Positions 1 to 6,559 of a stretch of DNA of 12,171 bases are shown here, one piece after another. This DNA is from Candidatus Delongbacteria bacterium. Lineage in GTDB: Bacteria; Delongbacteria; UBA4055. Numbering within the stretch: position 1 is the first letter of the stretch; the number at the start of each line of letters is the position of its first letter. Position numbers and translations under genes: made by a program. The notes under the pieces are model-generated. The model saw nothing but the letters and a program-made list of their open reading frames with translations, searched no databases and was not told the DNA's origin. The stretch covers positions 1-12,171 of the forward strand of contig JAQICF010000180.1 of the NCBI GenBank assembly GCA_027858795.1. Reading direction: 5' to 3'.

Positions 1-765
1 GAGCAGGAGAAGATCGCGGATTTTCTTTCTGATGTGGATTCTAAGATCGAAAAGCTTTCCCGCAAAAAAGATCTGATGTCGGAATACAAAAAAGGAGTCA
101 TGCAGAAGATTTTCTCGCAAGAGATCAGGTTTAAAGACACTTCGACTTCGCTCAGTGCAGGTTCAGACGGGTTAGATTATCCTGACTGGGAAGAGAAGAA
201 GTTGGGGAAACTCACAACATTAATAACAAAAGGTACAACTCCAACAAGTGTTGGGCATAATTTTGTTGAAGAAGGTATAAATTTTATAAAAGCTGAAAAT
301 ATAAGCAAAATTAATACTATTGATATTAGTGGTACTCCTAAAATAACGGAAGAATGTAATAATAAGCTGAGTAGATCTATTTTAAGAGAGAATGATATTT
401 TATTTTCAATTGCTGGTACGCTTGGAAGGACTGTAATTGTTAAAAAAGAACATTTACCTGCTAACACGAACCAAGCACTTTCTATTATTAGATTGAAAGA
501 GTCAGTAAATTTAGGATTTATGTATTACTCTTTGATTTTAGAAGATGTAACTAAACATATAAATAAAATATTATCTGTTGGTGCACAACCAAACTTAAAT
601 CTACAACAAATTGGAAATTTTAAAATCCAATTTCCAAGTGTTGAAGAGCAAAAAAAGATCGCAGAATTTTTAACGAATTTAGATAAAAAGATTGAGAATA
701 TAGATACAGAATTAAAAGCAGTGAAAGAGTTTAAGAAGGGTTTGTTGCAAACGATGTTTGTTTAA
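1..765 (+). CDS. hsdS: Type I restriction-modification specificity subunit HsdS, 5'-truncated by the window edge
   Basis: HsdS reads the two half-sites of the target and positions HsdM and HsdR on DNA. The frame is open from base 1, so the gene starts before the window; the GTG at 34 lies inside a conserved region and is not the start. Residues 1-45 are the central conserved coiled-coil segment (EQEKIADFLSDVDSKIEKL onward). The second target recognition domain follows from about residue 60, and the distal conserved helix is EQKKIAEFLTNLDKKIENI near the C-terminus, a copy of the central motif, as usual in HsdS. The central part is visibly more GC-rich than the recognition domain after base ~200, which fits exchange of recognition domains by recombination. 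The hinge after FSQEIRFK carries an unusual Ser/Thr-rich insertion (bases ~137-171). The family assignment is secure. hsdM and hsdR are not in view. Confidence 0.95.
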   Translation, partial: EQEKIADFLSDVDSKIEKLSRKKDLMSEYKKGVMQKIFSQEIRFKDTSTSLSAGSDGLDYPDWEEKKLGKLTTLITKGTTPTSVGHNFVEEGINFIKAENISKINTIDISGTPKITEECNNKLSRSILRENDILFSIAGTLGRTVIVKKEHLPANTNQALSIIRLKESVNLGFMYYSLILEDVTKHINKILSVGAQPNLNLQQIGNFKIQFPSVEEQKKIAEFLTNLDKKIENIDTELKAVKEFKKGLLQTMFV

Positions 766-773
766 GTCGTTGG

Positions 774-801
774 GTATGAGGTATGAAGTATAAAGTATGA
801 G
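774..801 (+). repeat. Heptamer array, four GTATRAR units (28 bp)
   Basis: Four consecutive 7-mers, GTATGAG, GTATGAA, GTATAAA, GTATGAG, begin eight bases after the hsdS stop codon. The same array type, also with four units, fills the variable slot of the composite repeats at 6605-6632 and 9166-9193. The rest of the 766-928 spacer holds a short GCAGC...GCTGC inverted repeat (812-845) and the promoter of the next operon. Confidence 0.85.
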
Positions 802-866
802 TTGGTTCGTTGCAGCGCGGAACTAAAGAAAAGACGGACTGCTGCAGGGAATGTTTTTTTAGGGGA

Positions 867-895
867 TTGATTATTTATACAGTAAGTATTATATT
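867..895 (+). promoter_or_regulatory. Predicted promoter of the three-gene operon
   Basis: TTGATT (867-872) and TATATT (890-895) are separated by 17 bases and lie 34 bases before the ATG at 929. A good ribosome site, AGGAG (918-922), is six bases before that ATG. Spacing and sequence fit a sigma-70-type promoter. This is a prediction from sequence only. Confidence 0.55.
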
Positions 896-928
896 TTATC
901 CTATCTATCCAATTATCAGGAGTCAGCG

Positions 929-2641
929 ATGAAAAACAATATTGTGGATATTAGTGAAGTGAATATATGGGAAGAGAGAGCAGATTTCATAGATGATAGT
1001 ACTTTACTTAAATGGACGATAAGTACATCTCATTTTCAATATTTGGCTAGCAAGATTAGTATGCAAGGGGCTTTATTGCTTGTAGGTCCAAGAGGTTCGG
1101 GAAAAACACATATAATGAGATATGTGTTTCAAGATTGTAGATCAAATAAAAAGAAACCATTACCAATATATGTTACATTTGGTCAATATTTTAAACTTGA
1201 ACCGCTTATAACGAAGAAAGCTAATGCTCAAATTATATTTCATGTATGGGTATTATTAAAAATAATAAAAGGTTTGAAATTCGTTGAATCAGATGGAATA
1301 GAAAACAATATAACCGATTATTTAGCAGAAAATGATATTTATTTTGAGGAAATTGAAGTTTTTATAGATAATGCCGAAAAAGGAATGTACGAAAGCAATG
1401 GTATATCAGAAAAACTTTTAGAAAAAGTTACAATAAATTTAGTACAAAAGTTAATTCGATTAGTAATGGAAAACATGAAGAGGAGTAGATGTATACTTTT
1501 ATTAGATGATGCTGCTCTAACTCTAACACCTGAATATTTAATTGAGTTTTTCGATGTGGTAAGAAGTATAAAAGCAAGAGATATAGCACCTAAAGTATCA
1601 GTTTATCCCGGAACAACTGAATACGGACCAAGGTTTCATGTCCAGCAGGATGCTATAACTCTAGATATCTGGAAAATTGATGATTCAGAACAAATAAAGT
1701 TAATGCAGGAAATATTTAATAAAAGATTAAAAGAGAAAGCAGATGGTATAAACAAAGATATTGTTAAGATATTTATGTTTGCTGCTTTTGGCATACCGAG
1801 GGCATTTATTACATTGGTCCACTCTTATATTGAATCAGATATTCAGAATTCTCAAAGGAAATATAATCAAATAATTAAAAATCAAGCAACTTATCTTGAA
1901 AATGAATATTCATCAATAGCACAGAAATTGGAACAGTATAAGGATATTATTGATATAGGGAAGAAATTTTTTAATTCAATTGTTAATAATATTTCTGCAC
2001 TTAATAAAAAACTAAAATTAACAAAACAGGTAGTTTATGGCTTAAAGAAGAATGATTCAGAATCAACTCTAGAAAAAAGAATGATTCAATTTCTAATTGA
2101 AGCGGGTCTGTTATATCCAATTGGGGAAGTAAGTCATGGGACGGACAGAGTATACAAAAGGTATGTGCCACATACTCTATTTCTCCTAAATTCAAAAGCT
2201 TTTAGTAAAACAAGAGGATTTAATTCGAGCGAAATTATAAAAAATATGAATCTAAATTCTGAAAAGCACCCATTAAGAGACGATATTGAAGGGTTGCTAA
2301 CAAAAGAAGAAATCGAATCTATTAAGCTTAATTTGCCACCATGTACCTCTTGTGGTACATCTAGAATAGCTGAATCACAGAAGTTTTGTCATAGTTGTGG
2401 TAATGAATTAGTTAATGAATCAAAGTTTCAAAAATGTATGAAAATAAAAATTAAAGATTTACCATTGACAGAATGGAGAATAAATAAAATAACAGAAGAG
2501 ACCGAATTAAAAACAATTGGAGATATTTATAGTCATATCCAACCAGCCTCAGAACTACAGAAAGCTAAAGGGATTGGTAAAAAAAGATCATCTGATACAT
2601 ACGAAAAAGTACTTAGGTATATTGAGGAGTTTTTATCTTGA
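929..2641 (+). CDS. Orc1/Cdc6-like AAA+ ATPase with C-terminal zinc ribbon and helix-hairpin-helix
   Basis: 570 aa, start supported by AGGAG six bases upstream. Visible parts in order: Walker A GPRGSGKT (53-60); Walker B ILLLDDA (189-195); a possible sensor 1/arginine region around VYPGTTEYGPRF (225-236); sensor 2-like GIPR (288-291), the position where Orc/Cdc6 proteins carry a GxPR-type motif; a predicted winged-helix region (about 340-420); a zinc ribbon with Cys472, Cys475, Cys487 and Cys490 (CxxC-x11-CxxC); and a C-terminal helix-hairpin-helix resembling the RNA polymerase alpha C-terminal domain (about 527-568, with GIGKK at 548-552). The layout suggests ATP-driven assembly or remodelling on DNA, with two added nucleic-acid-binding modules. 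It is the first gene of an operon and overlaps the next by four bases. Known: such ATPases occur in mobile and defence loci. Inferred: it is the sensor or regulator of a defence module. I cannot name the system. Confidence 0.8.
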   Translation: MKNNIVDISEVNIWEERADFIDDSTLLKWTISTSHFQYLASKISMQGALLLVGPRGSGKTHIMRYVFQDCRSNKKKPLPIYVTFGQYFKLEPLITKKANAQIIFHVWVLLKIIKGLKFVESDGIENNITDYLAENDIYFEEIEVFIDNAEKGMYESNGISEKLLEKVTINLVQKLIRLVMENMKRSRCILLLDDAALTLTPEYLIEFFDVVRSIKARDIAPKVSVYPGTTEYGPRFHVQQDAITLDIWKIDDSEQIKLMQEIFNKRLKEKADGINKDIVKIFMFAAFGIPRAFITLVHSYIESDIQNSQRKYNQIIKNQATYLENEYSSIAQKLEQYKDIIDIGKKFFNSIVNNISALNKKLKLTKQVVYGLKKNDSESTLEKRMIQFLIEAGLLYPIGEVSHGTDRVYKRYVPHTLFLLNSKAFSKTRGFNSSEIIKNMNLNSEKHPLRDDIEGLLTKEEIESIKLNLPPCTSCGTSRIAESQKFCHSCGNELVNESKFQKCMKIKIKDLPLTEWRINKITEETELKTIGDIYSHIQPASELQKAKGIGKKRSSDTYEKVLRYIEEFLS

Positions 2642-3495
2642 GTAAAAAGAAGAAGAAAATTACAATTAATTTGGAAATTAATAAACCAGCAAGTACATTA
2701 AATCTCGAAACGAAATCATTTATGCAAGATGATTCAAGTAGTGATAAATCTTCAATAGATCTATTCTGGGATAATGTTGTTGAACTTAATAAATTATTAG
2801 GTAATATTACTTCAAATAATGCTATAGGGATTTTGCTATTGCTTGGTTATGTGTCTGCGGTTGAAGGTTATTTCAGGTCTATTCTTTCAGAAATAATTAA
2901 CATCCACCCAAATTCAAGAAAATTGAATTTAAAACATAATATTTCTTATGGTGCTGCACTTTTTACAAAATCAGATGAAGTGTTATCTAAATTTTTATTT
3001 GAAGAAGCTGTTTTTGCGAGTAAAGATAATATATATGATACAATAAAAAAACATCTAGGAATTACTAAGGGGGACTTAAGTAACGAGTTTTTAAAAACAG
3101 TGGATGATTTTGAAAAGGTGTGCCAATTAAGGCATTGTGCAGTTCATCGTTTTGGTATTTTGGGAGTGAAAAATGCTATCAAATTAGATTATGATGATCA
3201 TATAAATAAAATTGGAAAGTTTATCAAACTAGATACTGGAAATTTAGATGATATAAGTGCAGTTTGTACAAACCTTGTCAAAGTTGCTAATAATAATTTA
3301 TATGAATGTATACTTGCACAAACAGTAAATGGAAAAAATGGATATGAGTGGAAATGGGATTTACGGAAGAAAGACGATAAAATGATTTTTGAAAAGTATC
3401 ACATGATATTTTATTCACAATATTTTTCAAATTTGGATAAGTATAGTTTAAAAAAGCAATTTCATTTATTTAGAGACAAATTCAATGACAGATAA
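2638..3495 (+). CDS. HEPN-like protein, candidate RNase effector
   Basis: 285 aa, starting with TTG that overlaps the previous stop (TTGA). GAGGAG at 2624-2629, eight bases upstream, supports this start and implies translational coupling. The N-terminal ~40 residues are Lys-, Ser- and Asp-rich and probably disordered. A hydrophobic helical stretch, GILLLLGYVSAVEGYFRSIL (64-83), is followed by LRHCAVHR (164-171). R165-H166-C-A-V-H170 fits the HEPN R-x4-H signature with the usual polar residue directly after Arg, and it sits in a helical setting as in HEPN ribonucleases. Known: HEPN proteins with an intact R-x4-6-H are often metal-independent RNases in toxin and abortive-infection systems. Inferred: this is the effector of the operon. 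Its C-terminal ~100 residues match nothing I recognise. The HEPN call rests on one motif plus helical context, so confidence is moderate. Confidence 0.6.
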   Translation: MSKKKKKITINLEINKPASTLNLETKSFMQDDSSSDKSSIDLFWDNVVELNKLLGNITSNNAIGILLLLGYVSAVEGYFRSILSEIINIHPNSRKLNLKHNISYGAALFTKSDEVLSKFLFEEAVFASKDNIYDTIKKHLGITKGDLSNEFLKTVDDFEKVCQLRHCAVHRFGILGVKNAIKLDYDDHINKIGKFIKLDTGNLDDISAVCTNLVKVANNNLYECILAQTVNGKNGYEWKWDLRKKDDKMIFEKYHMIFYSQYFSNLDKYSLKKQFHLFRDKFNDR

Positions 3496-4651
3496 ACTTG
3501 GAAGATATTATACTGAGGATAGGATTTCAAAATTACTAGTCTCAAGCTTCTTAAAGAAGAACCCAAAAATAATATTTGAGCTTGGTGTTGGACGTGGATC
3601 TTTAATTAAGGCAGCATATAAAAGATGGCGAGATGCTAGCTTCGTAGCCTACGATGTAGATTCAACTAATTTTTCTTATGTGAAAAATAAAATTGAACAT
3701 ATATCAATTCATCGATCAAATTGTCTAGAGGATCCTGCTGATGAATTAGAATCAGAGATTGGAGTTGATATTGCAGTGTGTAATCCTCCGTTTAAAAAAT
3801 TAAAAAAGAAATTGCCACAACATGAAAAACTTTTATTAGATACAGGCTTCAATTTAACAAATTCAATAAAGGAAATAACTACTGATATTATCTTTTTAGT
3901 AAAGAATCTAAGATTACTATCACCAGATGGAGAATTAGGAATAATTCTTCCAGATACATTGCTGACTGGGGATAAATATAAGAAGTTCAGGCAGGATTTG
4001 GTTAGAAACTCAACGATAAAAAGTATTATACAATTACCACCAAAAATATTTAAGAAAACTGAAGCTTTAACTCATATTGTTACTTTAAAAAACAAAAAAA
4101 CAAAGAGCTACAAAGTTCCTTTAAAATTATCAAATAAACAGGGGATAATAACATCTCAATTAGTAATAGACTCAAAAGATTTAATTGAAAGAATGGATTT
4201 TAACTATTTTAAAATGAAAAAAAGAATTAAATGCAATGGAAGGAGTCTAAGCGAGTTAGGTGCAGAAATTTTCCGTGGCGCACTTTCAAAAGCAAAATTG
4301 AAGGAAGTGTTAGGAGTAAACAATTTTTTTCATTTAAGTGATTTTGATAACAAAAAATTTAACACAAAAAAAGAGTATAAAACAATTTCCAAATATGCAA
4401 TAAAAGGTGACATTATCATATCTAGAATTGGTAAAAGATCACTAGGGAAAATTACTTATATTGAGACAGGTAGTATTGAAATAAGTGATTGTGTCTTTGT
4501 AATAAGAATAGAATCTCACTATAGAAAAAGTGTTTTAAAAGCTTTGAAGTCTAAATATGGCAAAGACTGGGTAAAAGCAAAAGCCCATGGAGTATGCTCA
4601 CAATTTATAACAAAAAGTGATTTGCTATCATTTAAGGTGCCAGGCACTTAA
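3485..4651 (+). CDS. N6-adenine DNA methyltransferase fused to an HsdS-like target recognition domain
   Basis: 388 aa, overlapping the previous gene by 11 bases; no strong ribosome site is seen, so coupling is likely. SAM-binding motif I is ELGVGRGSL (32-40), catalytic motif IV is NPPF (100-103), and PDGELGIILPDTLL (147-160) fits the strand after the catalytic motif in HsdM-type enzymes. From about 250 the protein becomes a single recognition domain: GRSLSELGAEIFRGALSK, then KGDIIISRIGK (307-317), and GVCSQFITKSDLLSFKVP (369-386), the typical end of an HsdS domain. One polypeptide therefore carries methylation and DNA recognition, as in type IIG or PglX-like enzymes, but there is no nuclease motif and it is much shorter than those families. 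It stops two residues after the VP motif, inside a palindrome and heptamer array, so a C-terminal tail may be lost. Likely role: self-marking of host DNA. Confidence 0.85.
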   Translation: MTDKLGRYYTEDRISKLLVSSFLKKNPKIIFELGVGRGSLIKAAYKRWRDASFVAYDVDSTNFSYVKNKIEHISIHRSNCLEDPADELESEIGVDIAVCNPPFKKLKKKLPQHEKLLLDTGFNLTNSIKEITTDIIFLVKNLRLLSPDGELGIILPDTLLTGDKYKKFRQDLVRNSTIKSIIQLPPKIFKKTEALTHIVTLKNKKTKSYKVPLKLSNKQGIITSQLVIDSKDLIERMDFNYFKMKKRIKCNGRSLSELGAEIFRGALSKAKLKEVLGVNNFFHLSDFDNKKFNTKKEYKTISKYAIKGDIIISRIGKRSLGKITYIETGSIEISDCVFVIRIESHYRKSVLKALKSKYGKDWVKAKAHGVCSQFITKSDLLSFKVPGT

Positions 4652-4682
4652 TAATTAATTGTTAATGATATATAGTTAATTA
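4635..4682 (+). repeat. Palindrome plus TTAATNN heptamer array at the methyltransferase stop codon
   Basis: GGTGCC A GGCACT (about 4636-4648) is a near-perfect palindrome extended by an A-T pair and one G-T pair. It is followed at once by 7-mers TTAATAA, TTAATTG, TTAATGA, TATATAG, TTAATTA (4648-4682). The TAA stop of the methyltransferase (4649-4651) lies inside the first heptamer. Confidence 0.7.
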
Positions 4683-4729
4683 GAACATAAGCTTCAATTA
4701 TCAAGTGTCTGTAATAAAAAGAACTCACC

Positions 4730-4870
4730 ATGACAACTCAAAGCGAACAAATACTTGAAAACGGGTAAAGATAGCGATTAGCTATAAGCTGTAAGCTATT
4801 AGGTGGCTCATGGATTCGCTGGGTTTGGGGAGAAGCAATTTACAATGGACAATTTACAATTAAAAGATAG
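4730..4870 (+). repeat. Composite intergenic repeat, copy 1
   Basis: Modules in order: a micro-ORF, MTTQSEQILENG then stop (4730-4768); AAAGATAG; a 28-base slot (4775-4802) with heptamers CGATTAG, CTATAAG, CTGTAAG, CTATTAG; a constant block from GTGGCTC (4803) to GGGGAGAAG (4835); and a second array of four CAATNNA units (4836-4863). Copies 2 (6560) and 3 (9121) share the constant parts almost base for base. The micro-ORF resembles the N-terminus of some type I HsdR subunits. No SD site is evident before it, so expression is doubtful. Confidence 0.85.
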
Positions 4871-5156
4871 ATGGAGATAAATCGGAAATCCCGATTATTC
4901 TTTCAAAAGGTCATTATATAACCAAATGCACCAATATACAAGAACACCACGAACGTAGGGGAAGGCTTTTAACTGTTCTATTTACATCATGTTAGTTATA
5001 TCATTGATACAACTAACTTTACGCCTTCCCGCATCGCATTCATCATTCGACCCCGAAACATAAAAGAAAGATTCTGAATTCCCGATAAATCGGGACAAGC
5101 CGAGTTCTGGATGACGGATGGAAAGAAAGGGAAAATTTTCTAACTTCTAATTTACG
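4871..5156 (+). repeat. Gene-free repeat mosaic with hairpins
   Basis: This stretch shows no coding pattern. It holds a small ATCGG/CCGAT hairpin (4881-4895); a nested inverted repeat (see 4959-5030); TCCCGAT AA ATCGGGA (5080-5095) inside a longer repeat-like string that continues with GTTCTGGATGACGG; and heptamer-like TAACTTC TAATTTA (about 5141-5154), the complement of the AGAARTT family at 6521. CAAAAGGTCATTAT occurs at 4904-4917 and again at 5207-5220. Confidence 0.6.
4959..5030 (+). repeat. Nested inverted repeat
   Basis: The outer arms are GGGAAGGC (4959-4966) and GCCTTCCC (5023-5030). Inside the 56-base loop is a second inverted repeat, GTTAGTT (4991-4997) and AACTAAC (5011-5017). The same outer stem occurs at 8036-8057 with only a six-base loop, so this copy looks like that hairpin with an extra hairpin in its loop. 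Confidence 0.75.
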
Positions 5157-5181
5157 AAAGCACCTACGGGGGCTTTTTTTT
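5157..5181 (+). terminator. Rho-independent terminator with a TACG tetraloop
   Basis: The stem AAAGCACC / GGGGCTTT has one A-G mismatch and closes on a TACG loop with a C-G closing pair, a UNCG-type stable tetraloop. A run of eight T follows (5174-5181). No intact gene ends just upstream: the methyltransferase stop is about 500 bases away. It may be left over from a lost gene, or it may insulate the ORF6N gene from upstream transcription. Confidence 0.7.
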
Positions 5182-5277
5182 ATTAATAAAGTCACAAAAA
5201 AAATACCAAAAGGTCATTATTTGACACTTTGCTCTTCGTATCTTGCGTATAGAAAAAAAATTACGCAGGGAATGACA

Positions 5278-6213
5278 ATGTTAAAAGCAAATGAAATTGA
5301 AAAATTCAATGAATTGAACTTAAAAGAAAGAATATTTACAATTCGTGGATTTCAGGTAATGCTGGATTCGGAGCTAGCTGAGCTTTACGAAGTAGAGACG
5401 AAAGTTTTAAATCAGGCAGTAAAAAGAAATAAACAAAGGTTTCCAGATCATTACCGTTTCCAACTACTAGAAAATGAAAAAAATGAACTGGTCACAAATT
5501 GTGACCGCTTAAGCAAAGCAGATAAATCTTTAAGGTCACAATTTGTGACCTTAGAAAACCTACGAGGTAAGCATAGTAAATATCTTCCTTATGTCTTTAC
5601 AGAACAAGGAGTAGCAATGCTGTCTGCAGTACTCAGAAGCCAGGTTGCAATTACAATAAGCATACAGATAGTTGATGCCTTTATAGAAATGCGCAAATTT
5701 ATTAATTCGAATGCTCAAATATTTCAAAGGTTAGACAGAATAGAAGTAAAACAGGTAGAAACTAATCATAAATTTGACAAAGTATTCTCAGCACTTGAAA
5801 CTCATGAAGATATCCCTAAACAGAGAATATTCTTCGATGGTCAGGTATTCGATGCACATAAATTCGTATCTGATCTGTTTTCAAGTGTGAAGAAATCGAT
5901 AGTGATTATAGATAATTACATTGATGTGACAATAATTGCTTACTTATCCCAGCTTCCAAAGAACATTAAAGTTAAAATTATAACAAGTACGATTTCAATA
6001 AAACTAAAACTTGATTTAGAAAAGTTTGCCAATCAACACTTTCCGATTGAAATTAAAATATTTAAAAAATCTCATGATAGATTTGTTATTATTGATGATA
6101 AAGATGTATATCACTTAGGTGCATCGTTAAAAGATCTTGGAAAGAAGTGGTTTGCATTTTCAAAGATGGATAAAGTAGCATTAGATATCCTTAATAAAAT
6201 TGAGCAGATTTAG
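5278..6213 (+). CDS. ORF6N-domain DNA-binding protein with PLD-like C-terminal domain
   Basis: I take the ATG at 5278 (311 aa) because AGGGA (5267-5271) lies six bases before it; the frame is open from a TTG at 5221, but that base run reads TTGACA and is more likely promoter. ORF6N domain at about 15-115: RIFTIRGFQVMLDSELAELY, then KQRFPDHYRFQL, then KYLPYVFTEQGVAML (101-115). ORF6N/KilA-N/Bro-type domains are DNA-binding and common in phages and mobile elements. A helical linker (about 135-175) leads to an alpha/beta domain with SHDRFVIIDD (265-274) and YHLGASLKDLG (278-288), resembling the H-x-[KR] motif region of phospholipase D-like proteins but with one such motif only. It is a single-gene unit between repeats. 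The linker after the HTH region is encoded by two palindromes (5490, 5531). Likely a regulator or TA/defence component; the exact role is unknown. Confidence 0.8.
   Translation: MLKANEIEKFNELNLKERIFTIRGFQVMLDSELAELYEVETKVLNQAVKRNKQRFPDHYRFQLLENEKNELVTNCDRLSKADKSLRSQFVTLENLRGKHSKYLPYVFTEQGVAMLSAVLRSQVAITISIQIVDAFIEMRKFINSNAQIFQRLDRIEVKQVETNHKFDKVFSALETHEDIPKQRIFFDGQVFDAHKFVSDLFSSVKKSIVIIDNYIDVTIIAYLSQLPKNIKVKIITSTISIKLKLDLEKFANQHFPIEIKIFKKSHDRFVIIDDKDVYHLGASLKDLGKKWFAFSKMDKVALDILNKIEQI
5490..5506 (+). repeat. Intragenic palindrome 1 in the ORF6N gene
   Basis: GGTCACAA A TTGTGACC: perfect 8-bp arms around one base, inside the coding sequence. It is read as VTNCD in this frame. Its reverse complement is the core of the palindrome 41 bases downstream. 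Confidence 0.9.
5531..5553 (+). repeat. Intragenic palindrome 2 in the ORF6N gene
   Basis: TAAGGTCACAA T TTGTGACCTTA: perfect 11-bp arms around one base. The inner 17 bases are the exact reverse complement of palindrome 1, yet are read in a different frame, giving RSQFVT. Confidence 0.9.
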
Positions 6214-6216
6214 CCC

Positions 6217-6232
6217 TTTACAATTAAAGTCA
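6217..6232 (+). repeat. Right-end remnant of the composite repeat
   Basis: TTTACAATTAAAGTCA, four bases after the ORF6N stop, matches the right end of composite copy 3 (TTTACAATGAAAGTCA, 9251-9266) with one difference. It joins directly to the truncated reading frame that follows. Confidence 0.6.
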
Positions 6233-6358
6233 GATTATAATTCAGATACCTTCAGGCAATCAATTAGCCAGACACTGTCTGTCCAATTAGAAAATTACCA
6301 AAAAAAATATAAAAATATTTTACCTGATGCAGACACTCTAAAAGAATTAATGAAATGA
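6224..6358 (+). pseudogene. C-terminal remnant of an unidentified gene
   Basis: An open frame of about 44 codons ends LENYQKKYKNILPDADTLKELMK then TGA. The composition (amphipathic, Lys/Leu/Glu-rich, Pro before an acidic cap) looks like a real protein C-terminus and not like repeat translation. There is no start codon or ribosome site, and the frame begins in the repeat remnant at 6217, so the 5' part seems to have been removed. I do not recognise the family. Confidence 0.45.
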
Positions 6359-6513
6359 ATTATGTCAAAATATTACTCTCATTTTAGCACATTCAAAATG
6401 TTATATTGTTCAATGAATCTATAAGCAAATTATTATCTAAAAGATTCTTTTAATTATTGAAGTTGAATAACTATTCATTTATAGGTATATTCTATAATTA
6501 TGACAACATAAAA
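6359..6513. other. AT-rich spacer, nothing recognised
   Basis: Very AT-rich, no coding pattern, no convincing hairpin and no clear promoter pair. It separates the gene remnant from the heptamer array at 6514. Confidence 0.6.
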
Positions 6514-6541
6514 TAAAATTAGAAGTCAGAAATTAGAAGTT
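6514..6541 (+). repeat. Heptamer array, AGAARTT family, four units
   Basis: TAAAATT, AGAAGTC, AGAAATT, AGAAGTT: four 7-mers, 28 bases, then AAGTCAAAAGA (6542-6552), an 11-mer that recurs at 9261-9271. It leads directly into composite repeat copy 2. Confidence 0.65.
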
Positions 6542-6559
6542 AAGTCAAAAGAGCAAACC

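Noticed and set aside
177..467. Minus-strand frame inside hsdS
   Set aside because: Shadow of hsdS; the opposite frame has clear HsdS motifs.
5221..5277. TTG at 5221 as the start of the ORF6N protein
   Set aside because: The first codons read TTGACA, typical of a -35 element, no ribosome site precedes it, and AGGGA lies six bases before the ATG at 5278. A matching -10 at ideal spacing is not clear either, so no promoter is annotated.
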